A stretch of DNA of 64,000 nt, from the NCBI GenBank assembly GCA_948567375.1, contig OX419756.1:39136333-39200332 (forward strand). The letters are read 5' to 3'. Both the position numbers and the translations under genes were made by a program. A model generated the notes under the pieces. The model searched no databases and was not told the DNA's origin. It saw nothing but the letters and a program-made list of their open reading frames with translations. How positions within the stretch are numbered: position 1 is the stretch's first letter; each line of letters begins with the position of its first letter. Below, piece by piece: positions 10,500 to 23,300 of this stretch. Source of the stretch: Lunularia cruciata. Lineage: Eukaryota > Streptophyta > Marchantiopsida > Lunulariales > Lunulariaceae.

Positions 10500-13400
10500 G
10501 AGGGGTTAAGATGGGAAAACTTTTGGTTTTCTTTGGCAAGGATGGAGAGATGTGGAGGCCTTTGTGAGAGACTTCAAGAGAACTTACATAGGAAAAAATG
10601 AGAGGAGGAAGAATGAGTGGGTCTCATTATTACCAGATTTCTTTGAGGATGCAACACTTACATAGTATGAGTTGGAATACCAAAAGAGAGAGAGGAGAGA
10701 TGGACAAGAAGAGTCTTGGGAGAGTTTGACTTCAACACTCATTGAGAACTTTCTTTCAGATGAAAGTTATGAGAGATTGATGAGTGAGGTTACATTTCTC
10801 AAGCAAGGAAAAGGAGAGAAAGTGAGAGTCTATATGGAAAGAGTGGAAAAGTTAGAGTAGTAGTTTCTCCAGTTCTTACATCCTACCAAAGGATCCACTT
10901 CAAACCATCATTAAACAACTTGTAGATCTCAAGATCAATGTAGTGCAACTATGGGAGAAGAGAGAAGTGGATAAAAATGTAGGGAGAGGGCCTAGAGTTA
11001 TGAAAACTATCTATATAGAGGAGGCCAACCAACCAAAAATTTCAATGATAAAAATTGTTTTGGTTGTGGAAGAAGAGGTCACATCCAAAGGAATTGCCAA
11101 AATTCCACTTACCATGGAGGAAGGAGTTATGAGAGAGCCAACAGAGAGAAAGAGGGAGGTAGTGAAACCCAAGTGGCTCCTAATCCAAACAAAGGTAAGG
11201 GGATAATATCCATAGATGTGATTGAGAGCAAGTATGAGAAGGGAGAGTGCTCAAACTCCAAGGGTCTTAATTTGGAGCTTTTGGCACAAGAGAAGAAGAG
11301 AACTCATTTTGCAAAGGATGTGTACTTTGCTCAAGGATTTACTCCTAGCCAAGATATTCCTATGCCTACTAGGAGCACTCTCACAAGCACTTCAACACCA
11401 TCAACAACAAAGACTCCAAGGGAGAACTTGGGGATGGAGGACTTCTTGATATCAAAGCAACAATGGAACTATAATATCTTGGAGGATGTTGGTAGTCACA
11501 AGGTTAACATCACAGTGGGCCAATTGATTGTTTGAACCCTACCTTGAGAAAGGAGCTTAGAGGTGGTTTGAGTTCTACAAGAAGCAAGAGGAAGAATAAG
11601 GCAAAAACTCTAGTATCAATGGGGGTGGTGGATGCCAAACCAACACCATGGGAGGCTTGTGAATATGCCTCCAAGATTGATGTGAGAGTGAATGGTCACA
11701 ATATCAAGGATGCATTGGTTGATGGAAGATCAACAATGAATGCCATATCAAAAAGGTTGCTAAAGAAGTTGGGTATGACACCCTATAGACCTTCAACATT
11801 TATGGTGAGCATGGCAAACAAGCAACAAGTTTGACCGGCATGGGTGATGGATAAGGTGATAGTTTCAGTTATGAGAGTTCAAAATCTCATAAATTTCCAA
11901 GTCTTGAAAGATTCAAGCTATGACTTACTTCTTGGGAGACCATGGTTGAGAGCAACATGCACAACTGATCAATGACACAAGGGTACTTGAGGATTGGGCC
12001 ATCAAACCATAGAATCACAATTCTTGTGACTAACATCACCAACACTTCACATTTAGATACACCATCTTTGGATTATTGGGAATCAAATTTTGACAAAGGA
12101 GCTTCAGGTGTAGACACAAGCATAGAAGAGGAGATCTCCATGGAGGAGGATGAATCTGAATCTGATTTAGATGTATATCCCTTGTGTACTATGGATTTTG
12201 CACCTAAGCTAGAGGTTTTGAAGGCCCCAAATAAATCACCATTAACACTTGAGGAGATAGAGACGAGGTTATCTACCCTCAAGTATGGTCCAAATGTCAC
12301 CAAGGGGGAGAAGGTGAGATTTGAGGAGATTTTACGCAAGTTCATCCACGTGTTTGCTTTTAGTTACAAGGATCTGAAGGAAGTCACCTTGGAGGAGCAC
12401 AAGATTGCGGTGGAGTCACATGCAAGACCAATCCGCCAAAAGCAATGTTGCATTAGTCTACCAATAGCTTTAATTGTGAAGGAAGAGATTGATAAGATCA
12501 GCAGGCTGGATTTATCTTTGAGGTGGAGAATCCAAAATGGGTGTCTCCAATTGTGATTGTGAAGAAAAAAAATGGCAAGCTTCAAGTATGTGTGGATTAC
12601 AAGAAGCTCAATGTTGTTACCAAGAAGGACTACTACACATTACCATTCATTGATGAGATCTTGGGAGGAGGTTGTAGGTCATGAGAGGCATAGTTTTGGA
12701 GATGGTTATAGTGGATATAACCAAATCAAGATTGCACCAAAGCATCAACAACTCACCACATTCACCAGACCTTGAGGAAATTACACCTTCAAGATCATGC
12801 CTTTTGGGCTTTGCAATGCTCCAACCACATTCCAATGATTCATGAACAGGGTATTTGAACCTTTCATTGGGAAATTTGTGAGAGACTTCATTGATGACTT
12901 TTGTGTCTATGGGAGCAAGGAGGAGCACTTTGAGCACCTAATCAAGGTCTTGCAATGCTTGGATGAGGCAAATGCATCACTCAACCCTAAGAAGTGCATT
13001 TTTGGATGTGAAGAAGGTCTACTTTTGGGGCACATCATCTCTAAGGATGGAATAGCAATTGATCCTAAGAAGGTGATGAAAATCTCAAACCTTCCATTCC
13101 CTTCAAGCTTGACAAAGTTACGCCAATTCTTGGGGATGGTTGGGTACTATAGGAAGTTCATCTTCTTATTTTCCAACAAGGCTTATGCATTGACCATCTA
13201 CATGAAGAAAGGTTGTAGATTACATGGTGATTTTGGAGGACAAGGAGGTTCTCAAAGCTTTTGAGGAGCTCAAGTAATCCTTCTTATAGCTCCAATTCTT
13301 GCTAAACTTGATTGGAGTAAGCCTTTCATCCTCTACACTAATGCTTCTTATGTAGCTATAGGATGCACTCTTAATCAATTAGACCAAGATGGGCATGATC

Positions 13401-15039
13401 ATCCAATAGCTTATGCTAGTAGGCAGATGGTTTCAACATAAAAGAACTACTTTGTCACAAAGAGAGAAGGGTTGGTAGTGATCTTTGGTCTCAAGAAGTT
13501 TAGACACTACATGATTGGAGGGAAAGCCACCATTGTCACAGATCACAAGGCTTTGAAGTACATCTTCAACAAGACTAATGTGGAAGGGAGGCTAGCAAGG
13601 TAGATGATACTCTTGTTTGAGTATGATTACACCATTGAGGATAGGCAAGGAAAGAAATATGCAAATGCTGATTTGTTTTGTAAGGCCTATGGTCATGATG
13701 GAGATGAGCCAATGGATGATTCCTTCTTGGATGAGGAACTCATGACAATCTCAATCACTCAAGAGGTTCCAATGGAGTACAAGGAGATTGTGGATTTTGT
13801 GACAAGAGGTAACTATCTAGAAGGGATGCATGCTAGGGAGAGGAAGGCCCTTGTAGCAAGATCTAGACCTTACACAATGGTGGAGGATATTCTTTTTCAC
13901 CAAGGAGCAAATGGTCTACTTCAAAGAGCAATGGGTAAGGAAGAGTCTATCCTACTCATAAAGGCGTTTCATGAAGGTTTAGTGTGTGGAGGACACTTTG
14001 CAAGAAAGGTGATTGCTTTCAAGATTCTAGATGAAGGTTACTATTGGAGAGGGATTTTCAAGGATTTTCTTGATTATTGCAAAACTTGTCATGTTTGTCA
14101 AGATTTTGCTAGAAAATTTCTTCCACTCTGCCACTTAGATCAATTCCATTGCTAGGACCTTTTGAGAAGTGGGGAATTGATTTTGTAGGTCCTCTCAATA
14201 GAACCCTAAGGAACAATTGGTACATTGTGGTAGTTACTGATAACCTTACCAAGTGGGTTGAGGCTAGACCATTGAGGGACAAGAATGAAGATGAAGTTTG
14301 TAGATTTCTTTATGAACGCATTATCACTAAGTTTGGATGCCCTTTGGAGTTGGTTCTTGATAGAGTAGGAGAGTTTATGGGAAGCATCACTATAGCCATA
14401 TTACAACATTTCTCTATCACACATAGAGTAATTGCATCCTATAAGCCGAATTCTAATGGCTTGGCAGAGAGAACCAATCAGACCTTGTGCATGATGTTGG
14501 CCAAAGATGCAAAAATAGAGGGGTTAAACATCAATAGGATAAGAAGATTCATGCAGTTTTGTGAGATATAGGACAACCATGAAGACTTCCATCGGATATT
14601 CTTGATTTCAATTGATATATAGTACTGAGTCTACCTTACCTATTCACTTTGATCTTCCTACCTTCCAAAGCATTCATAGGAGATTGAAGAAAGCACAAGG
14701 AGGTGATGCAGAGAAGTCAAGGAAGGATCAACTCATGGAATTTGAAGAGGCAAGAGCAGTTGATATGGTTTGAGTGGAGCAAGCCCAAAGCAAAAAAAGA
14801 AGAGCTATGACAAGAGGCAAGGCAAGAAGAAGGTGAAGCCTTTCAAAGAAGGTGATTGGATAATCTTGTTTGATTCCATTCGATTCAAGAGAGTGCAAAA
14901 GAAGTTTTTTCCAAAGTACTTTGGACCTTCCATAGTGGAGAAGGTGTGGGGAAATTACACCTATGATCTCAAGGAGTTTGGAGGAATATACTTTGATAGG
15001 ATTAAGCATGATAAGTTGAAAATATATCATAGAAGGTAG
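10500..15039 (+). pseudogene. Element T gag-pol remnant
   Basis: Gag helix region about 10550-10860 (WESLTSTLIENFLSDESYERLM), protease about 11650-11960 (DALVDGRSTMNAISKRLLKKLG, YDLLLGRPWLRAT), RT about 12300-13190 (YKKLNVVTKKDYYTLPFIDEI, SGYNQIKIAPK, FIDDFCVYG, GLLLGHIISKDGI), RNase H about 13300-13600, integrase 13900-14560 (GGHFARK, CKTCHVCQ, KWGIDFVGPL, TDNLTKWVEA, NGLAERTNQTL), and an integrase C-terminal segment 14770-15039 (FKEGDWIILFDS). The WGIDFVGP and YSGYNQI motifs point to the non-chromovirus Tat/Athila branch. Several breaks. The stretch 8963-10500 is leader with no domain I recognise, although an open frame at 8920-9153 exists. Confidence 0.85.
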
Positions 15040-15087
15040 AGAGACCTTTACTTTGAGGACAAAGTGAAAACTTAGTATGAGGGTAAA

Positions 15088-15776
15088 TGTAACACCCATT
15101 TGTGCATGTGTGTGGTATTGTGATATTTAGCTTGGTATTACAAATACTTGAGAGATATTATTTATATAGAGATAAAGGATGGTTCTACATTAGTTATGAT
15201 TAGCTCAAGTTAGGCATAGCTAAGATAGAGAGGACCTTACTTTAGAGGAAGTAGAAAAGATGAGCACAACTATTTTGGATTCTGGTGTATTGACTTGGTA
15301 TTGTTCCTAGGTGTTGGGCTTTGAGGAAAGAGTTGAGAACTCATGGGCCCGCAAGCCTTTTTGTTTTAGATTCTTCTATAGTCCAAGGATAGTCCATGTG
15401 AAGGAATCCTTGACTTAGTGGTTGGGTCAAGATAAGATCACATAGTTAGTGGAACATGCACATGTGGATAGATATTCCTTTATACTTTTTGACTTTACTT
15501 GACTTTTAGCCTAGTAACTTGAGTTACTCCAATACTTAGTAACCTTGGTGTGTGACTATTTCACAAGTATATAAACTAGGGGTGAGGAGATACTCATCAT
15601 CCTTTCATTTGTAACTATCTCTCTTTCATTGAGTTCTTTAGTGAGCAATGTCTTGAGTCTTGGAATGTTAGCCTTTGGAGGAGTATGATGGAGTTGTCTT
15701 TGCCTTCTTAGTCCATGGTGTGCTACCATAATAGCCATCAAAGGTTCATCCTGAGTGAGAGATAGGCCGGCTCACA
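15088..15776 (+). repeat. Element T 3' LTR
   Basis: A 689-bp partner of 8350-8941. It is preceded by a short purine run (GAGGGTAAA) and carries its own TATATAA at 15568-15574. Confidence 0.9.
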
Positions 15777-16764
15777 GGTCAGGTACCCACACGCAAACAC
15801 ACCTGTGGTATGCTTAGTGATCTCCGTCAAGAACAATTAGAAGTATCGATTTATTCTCAATATCCAATTCTCCACTACTCCCATAGCATGTTGCTCCTTG
15901 TAAGGCTCAATATTGCAGGTCTTCTTCATCCATAGTAACAGTGTGGCTTCATCATTGGCTGAGTTTGATGTCATAGGTACAGTTACCTCTCCAAATACTT
16001 CAATCATAGGTATTATGCTTTGAGACGGTTCTCCTTCTTTCATTGTTTGATCATTCTTGAGGGTTTGTACTTGATTTTGTAATGCCTTCATGGTTATTTT
16101 GATTTCTCAAAACTTGTTCAACATCCCTTGCCTTCCTTGCATCAACTCCTACAATTGTAGATCCATGATCCTACACACGATTGATGTTAACTTGCTACTT
16201 CCTACTTCAATAGAGGGTTAGAATGATCACCTCAAGAGGGTGTACAAACTATGTGGACTACCACTAGGACCTTAGAAGCCATCACTTGTCGATAATATTC
16301 CTCACCAAAATTGCGGACTACAAAATCCCTAAACATCACTTTTGGTTTAACTATATAATGGATTTCTACTTGCATGTTGAAACGTTGAGGATTCTGTACA
16401 TTCAGATCCATAACATCATAATAGAATATAGATTGTCAAATCTCACTCTCTGTCGTATACCATCACACGTAGAATCACCGGGTTTGGTGAATTCATCACT
16501 CTGTCCATGAATTTTGCTCCAAAGTGATAAACTAGCCATACTCTCATTTGCTCACATTGGATGTATATAATCTTGATGTGGAATGGATTCAAGAATGGGA
16601 AGTTAGGTGTGGGAAATTGTACTCTTGGTGCATCCATCCCATCTGCTCTCTAAAGCCCTTCCCAAGTCTAGCAATTGCACTATGTTCTCCACCCCAAATT
16701 ACTCAATTTCAGTTGCTTGTGCTCTTCAAAGAAGGGTGATCCACTCTCTTGGATTAAAACACTC
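15777..16764 (-). pseudogene. Element A gag N-terminal part
   Basis: Minus strand 16091-15837 reads MKALQNQVQTLKNDQTM and then an acidic stretch ending VVENWILRINRYF, the typical start of a gypsy gag capsid domain. It continues across element T into 8349-8014. The stretch 16100-16760 is leader with no clear domain. Broken fossil. Confidence 0.65.
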
Positions 16765-16776
16765 ATTTTGATACCA
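16765..16776 (-). other. Element A primer-binding site
   Basis: The reverse complement reads TGGTATCAAAAT, nine of twelve bases matching the initiator tRNA-Met site. It is adjacent to the LTR boundary at 16778, which fixes the strand of element A as minus. Confidence 0.75.
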
Positions 16777-16777
16777 T

Positions 16778-17495
16778 TGTAATAATCTAAGGAAAAGAGA
16801 ACTCTTCAAGAGAAAAAACATTGATTTCCTACTCAATCCTTTGATGCCCCAAAGGAGCACATTCTCTTTATTATATAACATAGAGGATCCCCTCAAAGGA
16901 AGCCCTACCCTTGGATCAAATACATGGATTGGTGATCTGTCAGCTAGCTGTATCCTTGGATTAGTTGTTTGGATGGGTGACATGTAAGTCCTTTTACTAT
17001 CTATTTGGTTAAATGGGAATCTTTAGGGAATCTTCTTGTAGGATGCTCAAAATTGCATGGGTAAGGTACCATTGGAAAGCTCTCAATGAGAAACATCATT
17101 GGAGGGGGAGGAGAGAAGCAAGCCTTTTTTCCTTGAAGAAGGGACTTTCAAATTTTGAGGCCTAATTCATTTGTTTAGGCCTTTGAAAATGACTTTGAAG
17201 TTTTTAGGCTATTCTTGGCTTCTACACTATTAGTATAAGTGCTCTTTTGATGTACATTCTCCATCATGTGTAACATCCTTATGGATATCACCACCCTAAG
17301 TTTCACCTCTAGATCATATGTCTAGCTATTGGTTCTAAAGTCTTCAAGCATGTTTTGGTTTTTGGCCTATTAGTAGAAGTATTCTTTTGGTGATACCTCT
17401 GTCTGATCTACTTAGTCTATCATGTATAGTATCTTCCCCGATGTTACCAGACCAAATTTCATTTCTAGATCATGTGTCTAGCTATTGGTATTACA
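16778..17495 (-). repeat. Element A 5' LTR
   Basis: 718 bp, TGTAATAATC to ATTACA on the plus strand. It is homologous over its length to the solo LTR at 36941-37703. Both carry an internal tandem duplication of about 130-160 bp (units begin near TGGCTTCTACACTATTAG and TTGGCCTATTAG). The junction at 17495/17496 falls inside element B2; the sister sequence near 19438 (GGAGATGGCATGG) shows the site without the insertion. Confidence 0.85.
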
Positions 17496-18419
17496 ATGGC
17501 ATGGTATTTAATTATGCACATGATCATTCCAAACAACACCATCAAGTCCTTCTAACATAAGGACTTTAGAAGACAAAATCTCATGCACTCTCAAGATAAT
17601 GCAGCATGTAGTCACATCAAGTGTTATTGGTATAGTTTGCTATAGATATACATAATCACATGGATTAAAATGATGGATCTTCTTCCTTAATAGTAAAATA
17701 CATAAGGTATCCCTTTGCTAGGCAATCATTAAGTTCTCAAAGGCCATCAACATCACTCTCCAAAAGGTCTCTTCTTGTTGAGAACATATGCTCACCCATA
17801 TATCTAGATCACCCAAATCTAAAACTAAGGTAACATCACAATAAATAGCTACAAGTAAATCTGAATCTTATCCATAGAGTAGAAACTAAGGAGAGAAGGA
17901 TGCTAAGAAGGCTTGCTGACTAAATCAATAGCCCCTAGCCAACCAAGGTAATTGGAGATCCCAATCTCCCAAGTAGCCTAGGTCTCTATAAACCATACTT
18001 ATACAATCTTCTTCATTATCTAAACCACTCTCTCTACTAAGCCATTTGCCTCATGGTGATCTCAAGAGGTAGTACGTGATCAATCAAGGTCTTGTCACAC
18101 AAGTCTTGAAACTCTCCCAATAACTCTATACCCAAATCAGTCAAAACCTCAATTAGTATACTAAAATGACTAAGAACTTGATCCAAGAAGTTATCCCTTC
18201 ATTAGACTTCAAGAAGTGCCACCACTCGATCCACTTGGAGAAGTGCTCCATTATAACCAAAACATATTGATGATATCTCATAGTCATCAATAAAGGTCTA
18301 GCAAATTCCAAACTCCAATGGTAATGGGTGTAACTATGGCATAAGAGCATTAAATGATGCTCTAACTTGGTCATAAACCACACACTTGATTACAAAATTT
18401 TATACATTAGTTTGCATAC
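17496..18419 (-). pseudogene. Element B2 integrase region
   Basis: Minus strand 18383-18153 reads an integrase core segment (YVLVIMEHFSKWIE) typical of gypsy elements. The whole block is a paralogue of 19438-20357 in B1. It stops being parallel at 18420, where B1 begins; B2 resumes at 34141. Confidence 0.75.
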
Positions 18420-18529
18420 CACATGTGTGCATGTATACATTGCTATACAACATACATTGTTATTAACATCATACACTATAGAAGCACAAATCACACAAAA
18501 GTCATACATGAACTCTAAAGTGCCACAAT
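18413..18529. repeat. P repeat, copy 1
   Basis: About 117 bp, ending CTCTAAAGTGCCACAAT, repeated at 18964-19071 on the other side of a B-family LTR fragment. Origin unclear. Confidence 0.7.
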
Positions 18530-18963
18530 AATCAGTTCATTCTTCCACTCAAATCATACTTGAATCAGATCTATACTCGATCCTTCACTCAACAATTTGC
18601 CAACATTGGGCCCTAATTACAATCAAATCATATCTACTCTAGCTAAGAGACTCCAAATGATGCTCATCGGTCTTTGTCCACTATAGCCAATAACTCAAAG
18701 GCTCAACATCAAAGAAATGAGCTCTTTGGAGCTACACTTCAAAAGTATACCCCTCTACTCAACCTAGGTCTCCAACCCCAATAGCAATGTTGATGGTGTG
18801 AATGGTTCAAGTGATAGTAGGTCCTACCATGTGACCAATAGCCCAAACGTGAAATTTGATCACCAACACGCAGTTTATGAGTAACTACCAAATATTATGA
18901 TTGCCAACACTACTACTCCAACATCCAAGTAAACTAGCTTCAACGCTACAAATGTTGTGATGG
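18530..18963 (-). repeat. B-family LTR fragment (left end of B1)
   Basis: About 430 bp homologous to the right-hand third of the B LTRs (33690-34135 and 47280-47726), including the Y-shaped boundary GTGATG where they have CATGACA/CATGATA. It is shorter than a full LTR and flanked by P repeats instead of a clean polypurine tract, so this end is rearranged. Confidence 0.7.
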
Positions 18964-19071
18964 GTATCATATGTATATACATCACTACATAACATACATC
19001 ATTGTCAACATCATACATTATAGAAACAAAACTCACACATAAGTCATATATGAACTCTAAAGTGCCACAAT
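18964..19071. repeat. P repeat, copy 2
   Basis: About 108 bp, clearly the same sequence as 18413-18529 with several substitutions. An 18-bp piece of its end (CCTCTAAAGTGCCACAAT) is repeated again at 19074-19091. Confidence 0.7.
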
Positions 19072-20357
19072 TGCCTCTAAAGTGCCACAATAGTGGTGCT
19101 TAGGTCCCTCTAACTCAAGATAGCCATCTACTCCAAGTATGTAATATACCCTATGGTGGGCAAAGATCAAGAGGCCAAGTGCTATCAAGCCTCATCATTA
19201 GTAGCATATCTGCAATCTATATCACATAAAGGATGAACTAGTTATAGATCAAATACATCTAGGACATAACCACTATCATTGAGGAACCACCATGAGGTGA
19301 AGAGTCAAACATGCCATATATCATCCTCTCAAACAACTATCACACACAAACAAAGTAATAGGTCCACCAGAAGAGCCACATAACATACACCATAAGCATG
19401 CCAAGCTTGGGTCCATAGTGCCATCAATGTTGGGGAGATGGCATGGTGCATAATTGTACATATGATCCTTTAGACAACCCCATCACTTCCTTCCAATATG
19501 AGGACTTTGGAAGGCTAAACCTCATGCACTCTCAAGATAGTACGGCCTATAGTATTATCAAGTGTTGTTGGTGTAGTCTATTGTAGATATACAAAGTCAC
19601 CTAGAGAAAATTGATATATGATGGGTCTATAACCTCCTCTTTGAATAGTAGCATAACATAGTATAGCCCTATACTAAGCAATTGCTAAGTTCTCAAAGGC
19701 CATTGGTATCACTCTTTGAAAGATCTTTACCTAATGAAAACATGCACTCATCCATATGTCAAGATCATCCAAGTCCAAAACTACAATAGCATCATGAGAA
19801 ATTGCTATAGGTAAATTTGGATCTCGTCCATATAATTGAAGTAAAGAGAGAAGGATGCTAAGGAGACTTACCGGTTGAACCGATAACCCATGTCCAACCA
19901 AGGTAACCATAGAATCCTAATCTCCCAAGTGACCTCTCTACAAACCATACTTATGCAATCCTCTCTTCACCATCTAAACCACACTCTCTACTAAGCCATC
20001 TATCTCAAGGTGATCTCAAGATGTAGTATGATGATCAATCAAGGCCTTGTCATACAAGACTTGAAACTCCCCCAAGAACTCTATACCTTGATCAGTTAAA
20101 ACCTCAATTGGTGCACCAAAATGACTAGGAATCTAATCCATGAATGAGTAAACTATCTCTTCATTGGACTTGTCAAGAAGTGCCATCAACTCAATCCACT
20201 TGGAGAAGTGCAACTTCAGATAAAGTCCAGACTCCAATGATAACCCAATCCCATGATAGGTAATAGGTGTAACTACGGCATGAGAGTATTGATGATGCTC
20301 TAACTTGGTCACAAACCATATATTTGGCAACAAATTGTTGTACATTGGTATGCATAC
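19072..20357 (-). pseudogene. Element B1 integrase and downstream region
   Basis: 19438-20350 parallels B2's 17496-18419 and includes integrase core remains on the minus strand (FSKWIELMALLDKSNEE near 20133-20240). 19092-19437 is downstream, non-coding or unrecognisable. Broken fossil. Confidence 0.7.
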
Positions 20358-23300
20358 TGTACCACCAATAATGACTCTAGAGTAAGCTATATGTATGTTT
20401 TACTCCAAAATGTCCTAGTTCCTCATGAGCATGATGTACCAACTAAGATGGAAATTGGTACTACTTGCACTCTATCATCCTCCCATCCTCTACCATCCAC
20501 AAAGAAGGTATCTACCTTCCAATCTAAAATACTTGGCTCACTAAAGAGCATGATCTCTCTCCTTGGTACCAACTATACCACCTACAACACTAGTGCAAAG
20601 ATAATCCATCACTAAGATATAATCATGAATGTCTCATTGACTTGTACCAATATCTCCACCCTTTGGATCTGCAACCTCAACAACTCTTCTTGTATGTGCT
20701 AAGAGAGATACCACCAAGGACTCAAAAGATATACATAGAATGGTGATGCATGAAAACTTGGTACCATCTCCTCATCTATCTCACCATGCTATATACTCTA
20801 GTCTAATCCTATTGGCTAGGACATGGATTTCTACTCAACCTATCTACATCACGGTTCACCACTCCAAAGTCTTCAAATAATCATGGAATCATACTCTTGT
20901 GAAATCAAAGCCCATTGTACAAGCTTGTTGGACTCCATCAACCACTTAAGTGGTTGATGATCAATGATGAGAGTGAAAGGATTGCCAAATAGGTAACATT
21001 GAAAATATGTTATTGTCTATATTGCTACCGAGAACTCTCTCTCATATGAAATATAATTTGCCTTTGCTGAATTGTTGGAGCGACTAGCATAGGCCACCAT
21101 GAAATCCTTCTCCTTATTATCCAATTGGATGAGCATACTTCAAGCCCTGATGTATTCTAATTTTTATTAACTTGGAATGGTCATCCTATGATCAATCTCT
21201 TAAGAATAAGGGCAGATGTCAACCTTTCCTTGAACTCTTTAAAAGCTCTCTCTTGCTCATCTCCCTAACACCAATCCTTTGTAAGCTTGGTCAGCTTCAT
21301 CAAGGCCTTGGCAATGACACTAAATCATCTAATGTATTGGTGATAGAAATTCACCAACCCAAGACATGCTTGCACTTTGCTCACATCCATAGGCCAAGGA
21401 ATAAATACAATGGCCTTACCTTGGTCTGTTAAACACCAAGTCATGCAAGATAGATAGTGTGACCTAATAACTCAACTACTCATGGAAGAATCTACACTTC
21501 CTATGATGTAGTTTGAGTCCATGAGATCTCAACCTCTCAAATATGTTCAACAAATAAATATGCTCATACTCCTTCATAATAGTGCTATGGACCAAAATGT
21601 CATAAATATAGTACCAAGCAAAATCCAATCTTGCTAGGGTCCTATCTATGACCCTTTGGAACTTGGTAGGAGTTTTCTTTGACCCAAATGGTAAGAATTT
21701 CCATTAATATAATACATCCTTACATCAATAGCCCAAAATGCTATCTTCGACTTGTCATCCTCCTTGATTGGCAACTAATAATATCCCACTCAAAGATCCA
21801 AAGTATTGAAGACCTTTGTATACCCAATTATATCAAAGATCTCCTTTAGTGTAAGCATGGCATATCAATAGGCCCTAGTCTATTGGTTGATAGGATGGCA
21901 ATATCCACATCTGCCTATCTATGTAGTTGCCATGCATATCCTTCTTGGCTAGTATCATTGGAGCTAAAGCATACTCTTCATGTGAAATCTTCACCAAACT
22001 AGTTTCAAAAATGTCTATACCCTAGTTTTAAATCAATACTCTTTCCATGTCATTGTATCTAGAAGGACATCAAAAATTTGGTGTATCACTAGTAAGCTCA
22101 ATCCAAATACTAGGCCCTTTTAGAGCCCATTTCCTTCATTTTGAAGGCAAAACAATTCATGTAGCTCCTCAAGAACCTCCAAACTCTCTATCTTTCTCCT
22201 CTTGTAAGCTTGGGTCCAATTTCTAACTCCTAAGTATCTTCTATAACTGATGTTGGAGTGGAAGATGCACTAACTGGCTGCTACATTGTGCCCTTGGGAG
22301 AAATAATTTCACACCTCCAACCACTTCACTCCCCAACCTTAGTACAAAAAACTCCCTCTACTCTGGTTGCAAGCTCTATATATCTTCTAGTTGCATCCCA
22401 AGTAGACCAAGGATGTAACCCAAGTAGACTGCTCATAATCCAAGTCGACAATTCAGGTCCATATCTTGACATAACATCTAATGCTTGGATGCCTTTGACA
22501 CTATTATAATAGTGGTAATATGATATGAAAACCCATTACTTGCTCCCTTTCATTGGCATTGGGCTCCACCAACTACTATAATTATGAGTCCCAAACAAGT
22601 CCAAGACCTTCGTCTCAAAAAGCATGGGAGCTTGGGAAACTCATAAGTGTGGGTAAAGTGGCTCTAGGCTGTCCAACAAGGTTCACCATTACCATAGATG
22701 ACCAACTAGCCTAGTGAGACTAGGACTAGTGCCCAACATCCAAAATATCATCAACAATAAGGTGGTCTAGTTGTTAAATCCCATCATAAGTAGACTATAG
22801 AACCTCTCTAGGTAAGAAGTTAGTTCCTGAAAGACAAAGATGATGAGCCTTTGATCCTACTTTGGTTGCATCCAACAACATGGTAGGTCCCATCCAAGAA
22901 TGGATTTGATGTATACTCAACCATTAAAAAAGATATTCTCCAAAATATAGGCTAGAGAAATAGATTGATGAACTTGGAAATGTTATAATATGCATAACAT
23001 CTCCCAAAACATACCAAAATGGAGATCTTGTAAAACTTGACCTTGGCCAACATGGGTATCTCCCTAACATGGCCATATAGAAATCACAAAATAAATGGGA
23101 CCACATCTTTCCAAATCCTCTACCCCTAGCAAAGAAATGTCTACCGGTATGATCTTTGGTAACCTCTGATTATTGATATCAATTGTAACTCAAGATATCA
23201 ATAGGCCAAGTGTGCCACATGATGTAGAGAGACTCACCTAGTAGTCTCATCATTCTCCACATACAAGTACCTTTATACTTGTATACCTACTTATAGCTAA

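Larger units (their letters stand above)
8350..15776 (+). mobile_element. Element T: Ty3/gypsy (Tat/Athila-like) retrotransposon nested in element A
   Basis: LTRs 8350-8941 and 15088-15776 both begin TGTAACACCCATTTGTG and end CTCACG/CTCACA. Just inside is a site resembling the TGGCGCC-GTTGCC primer type used by Tat/Athila elements. Gag, protease, RT, RNase H, integrase and a C-terminal domain follow in order. By eye LTR divergence is about 6-7 %. I find no matching 5-bp duplication (TAGTT before, GGTCA after). It interrupts the gag of element A. Complete in layout, with several breaks. Confidence 0.9.
1..17495 (-). mobile_element. Element A: Ty3/gypsy LTR retrotransposon fossil, minus strand, 3' end outside window
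   Basis: A minus-strand gypsy element read from right to left: 5' LTR 16778-17495, tRNA-Met primer site just inside it, gag (15777-16760 and 8014-8349), protease and reverse transcriptase (6453-8000), then the rest of RT and RNase H (1-963). It is split by two later plus-strand insertions, F1-1 at 964-6447 and T at 8350-15776. Reading across the gaps gives one gypsy order, so the three pieces belong to one copy. The 3' LTR lies left of the window. It is broken in many places and old. Its right edge sits inside element B2, where the sister sequence at 19438 shows the uninterrupted target. Confidence 0.85.
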
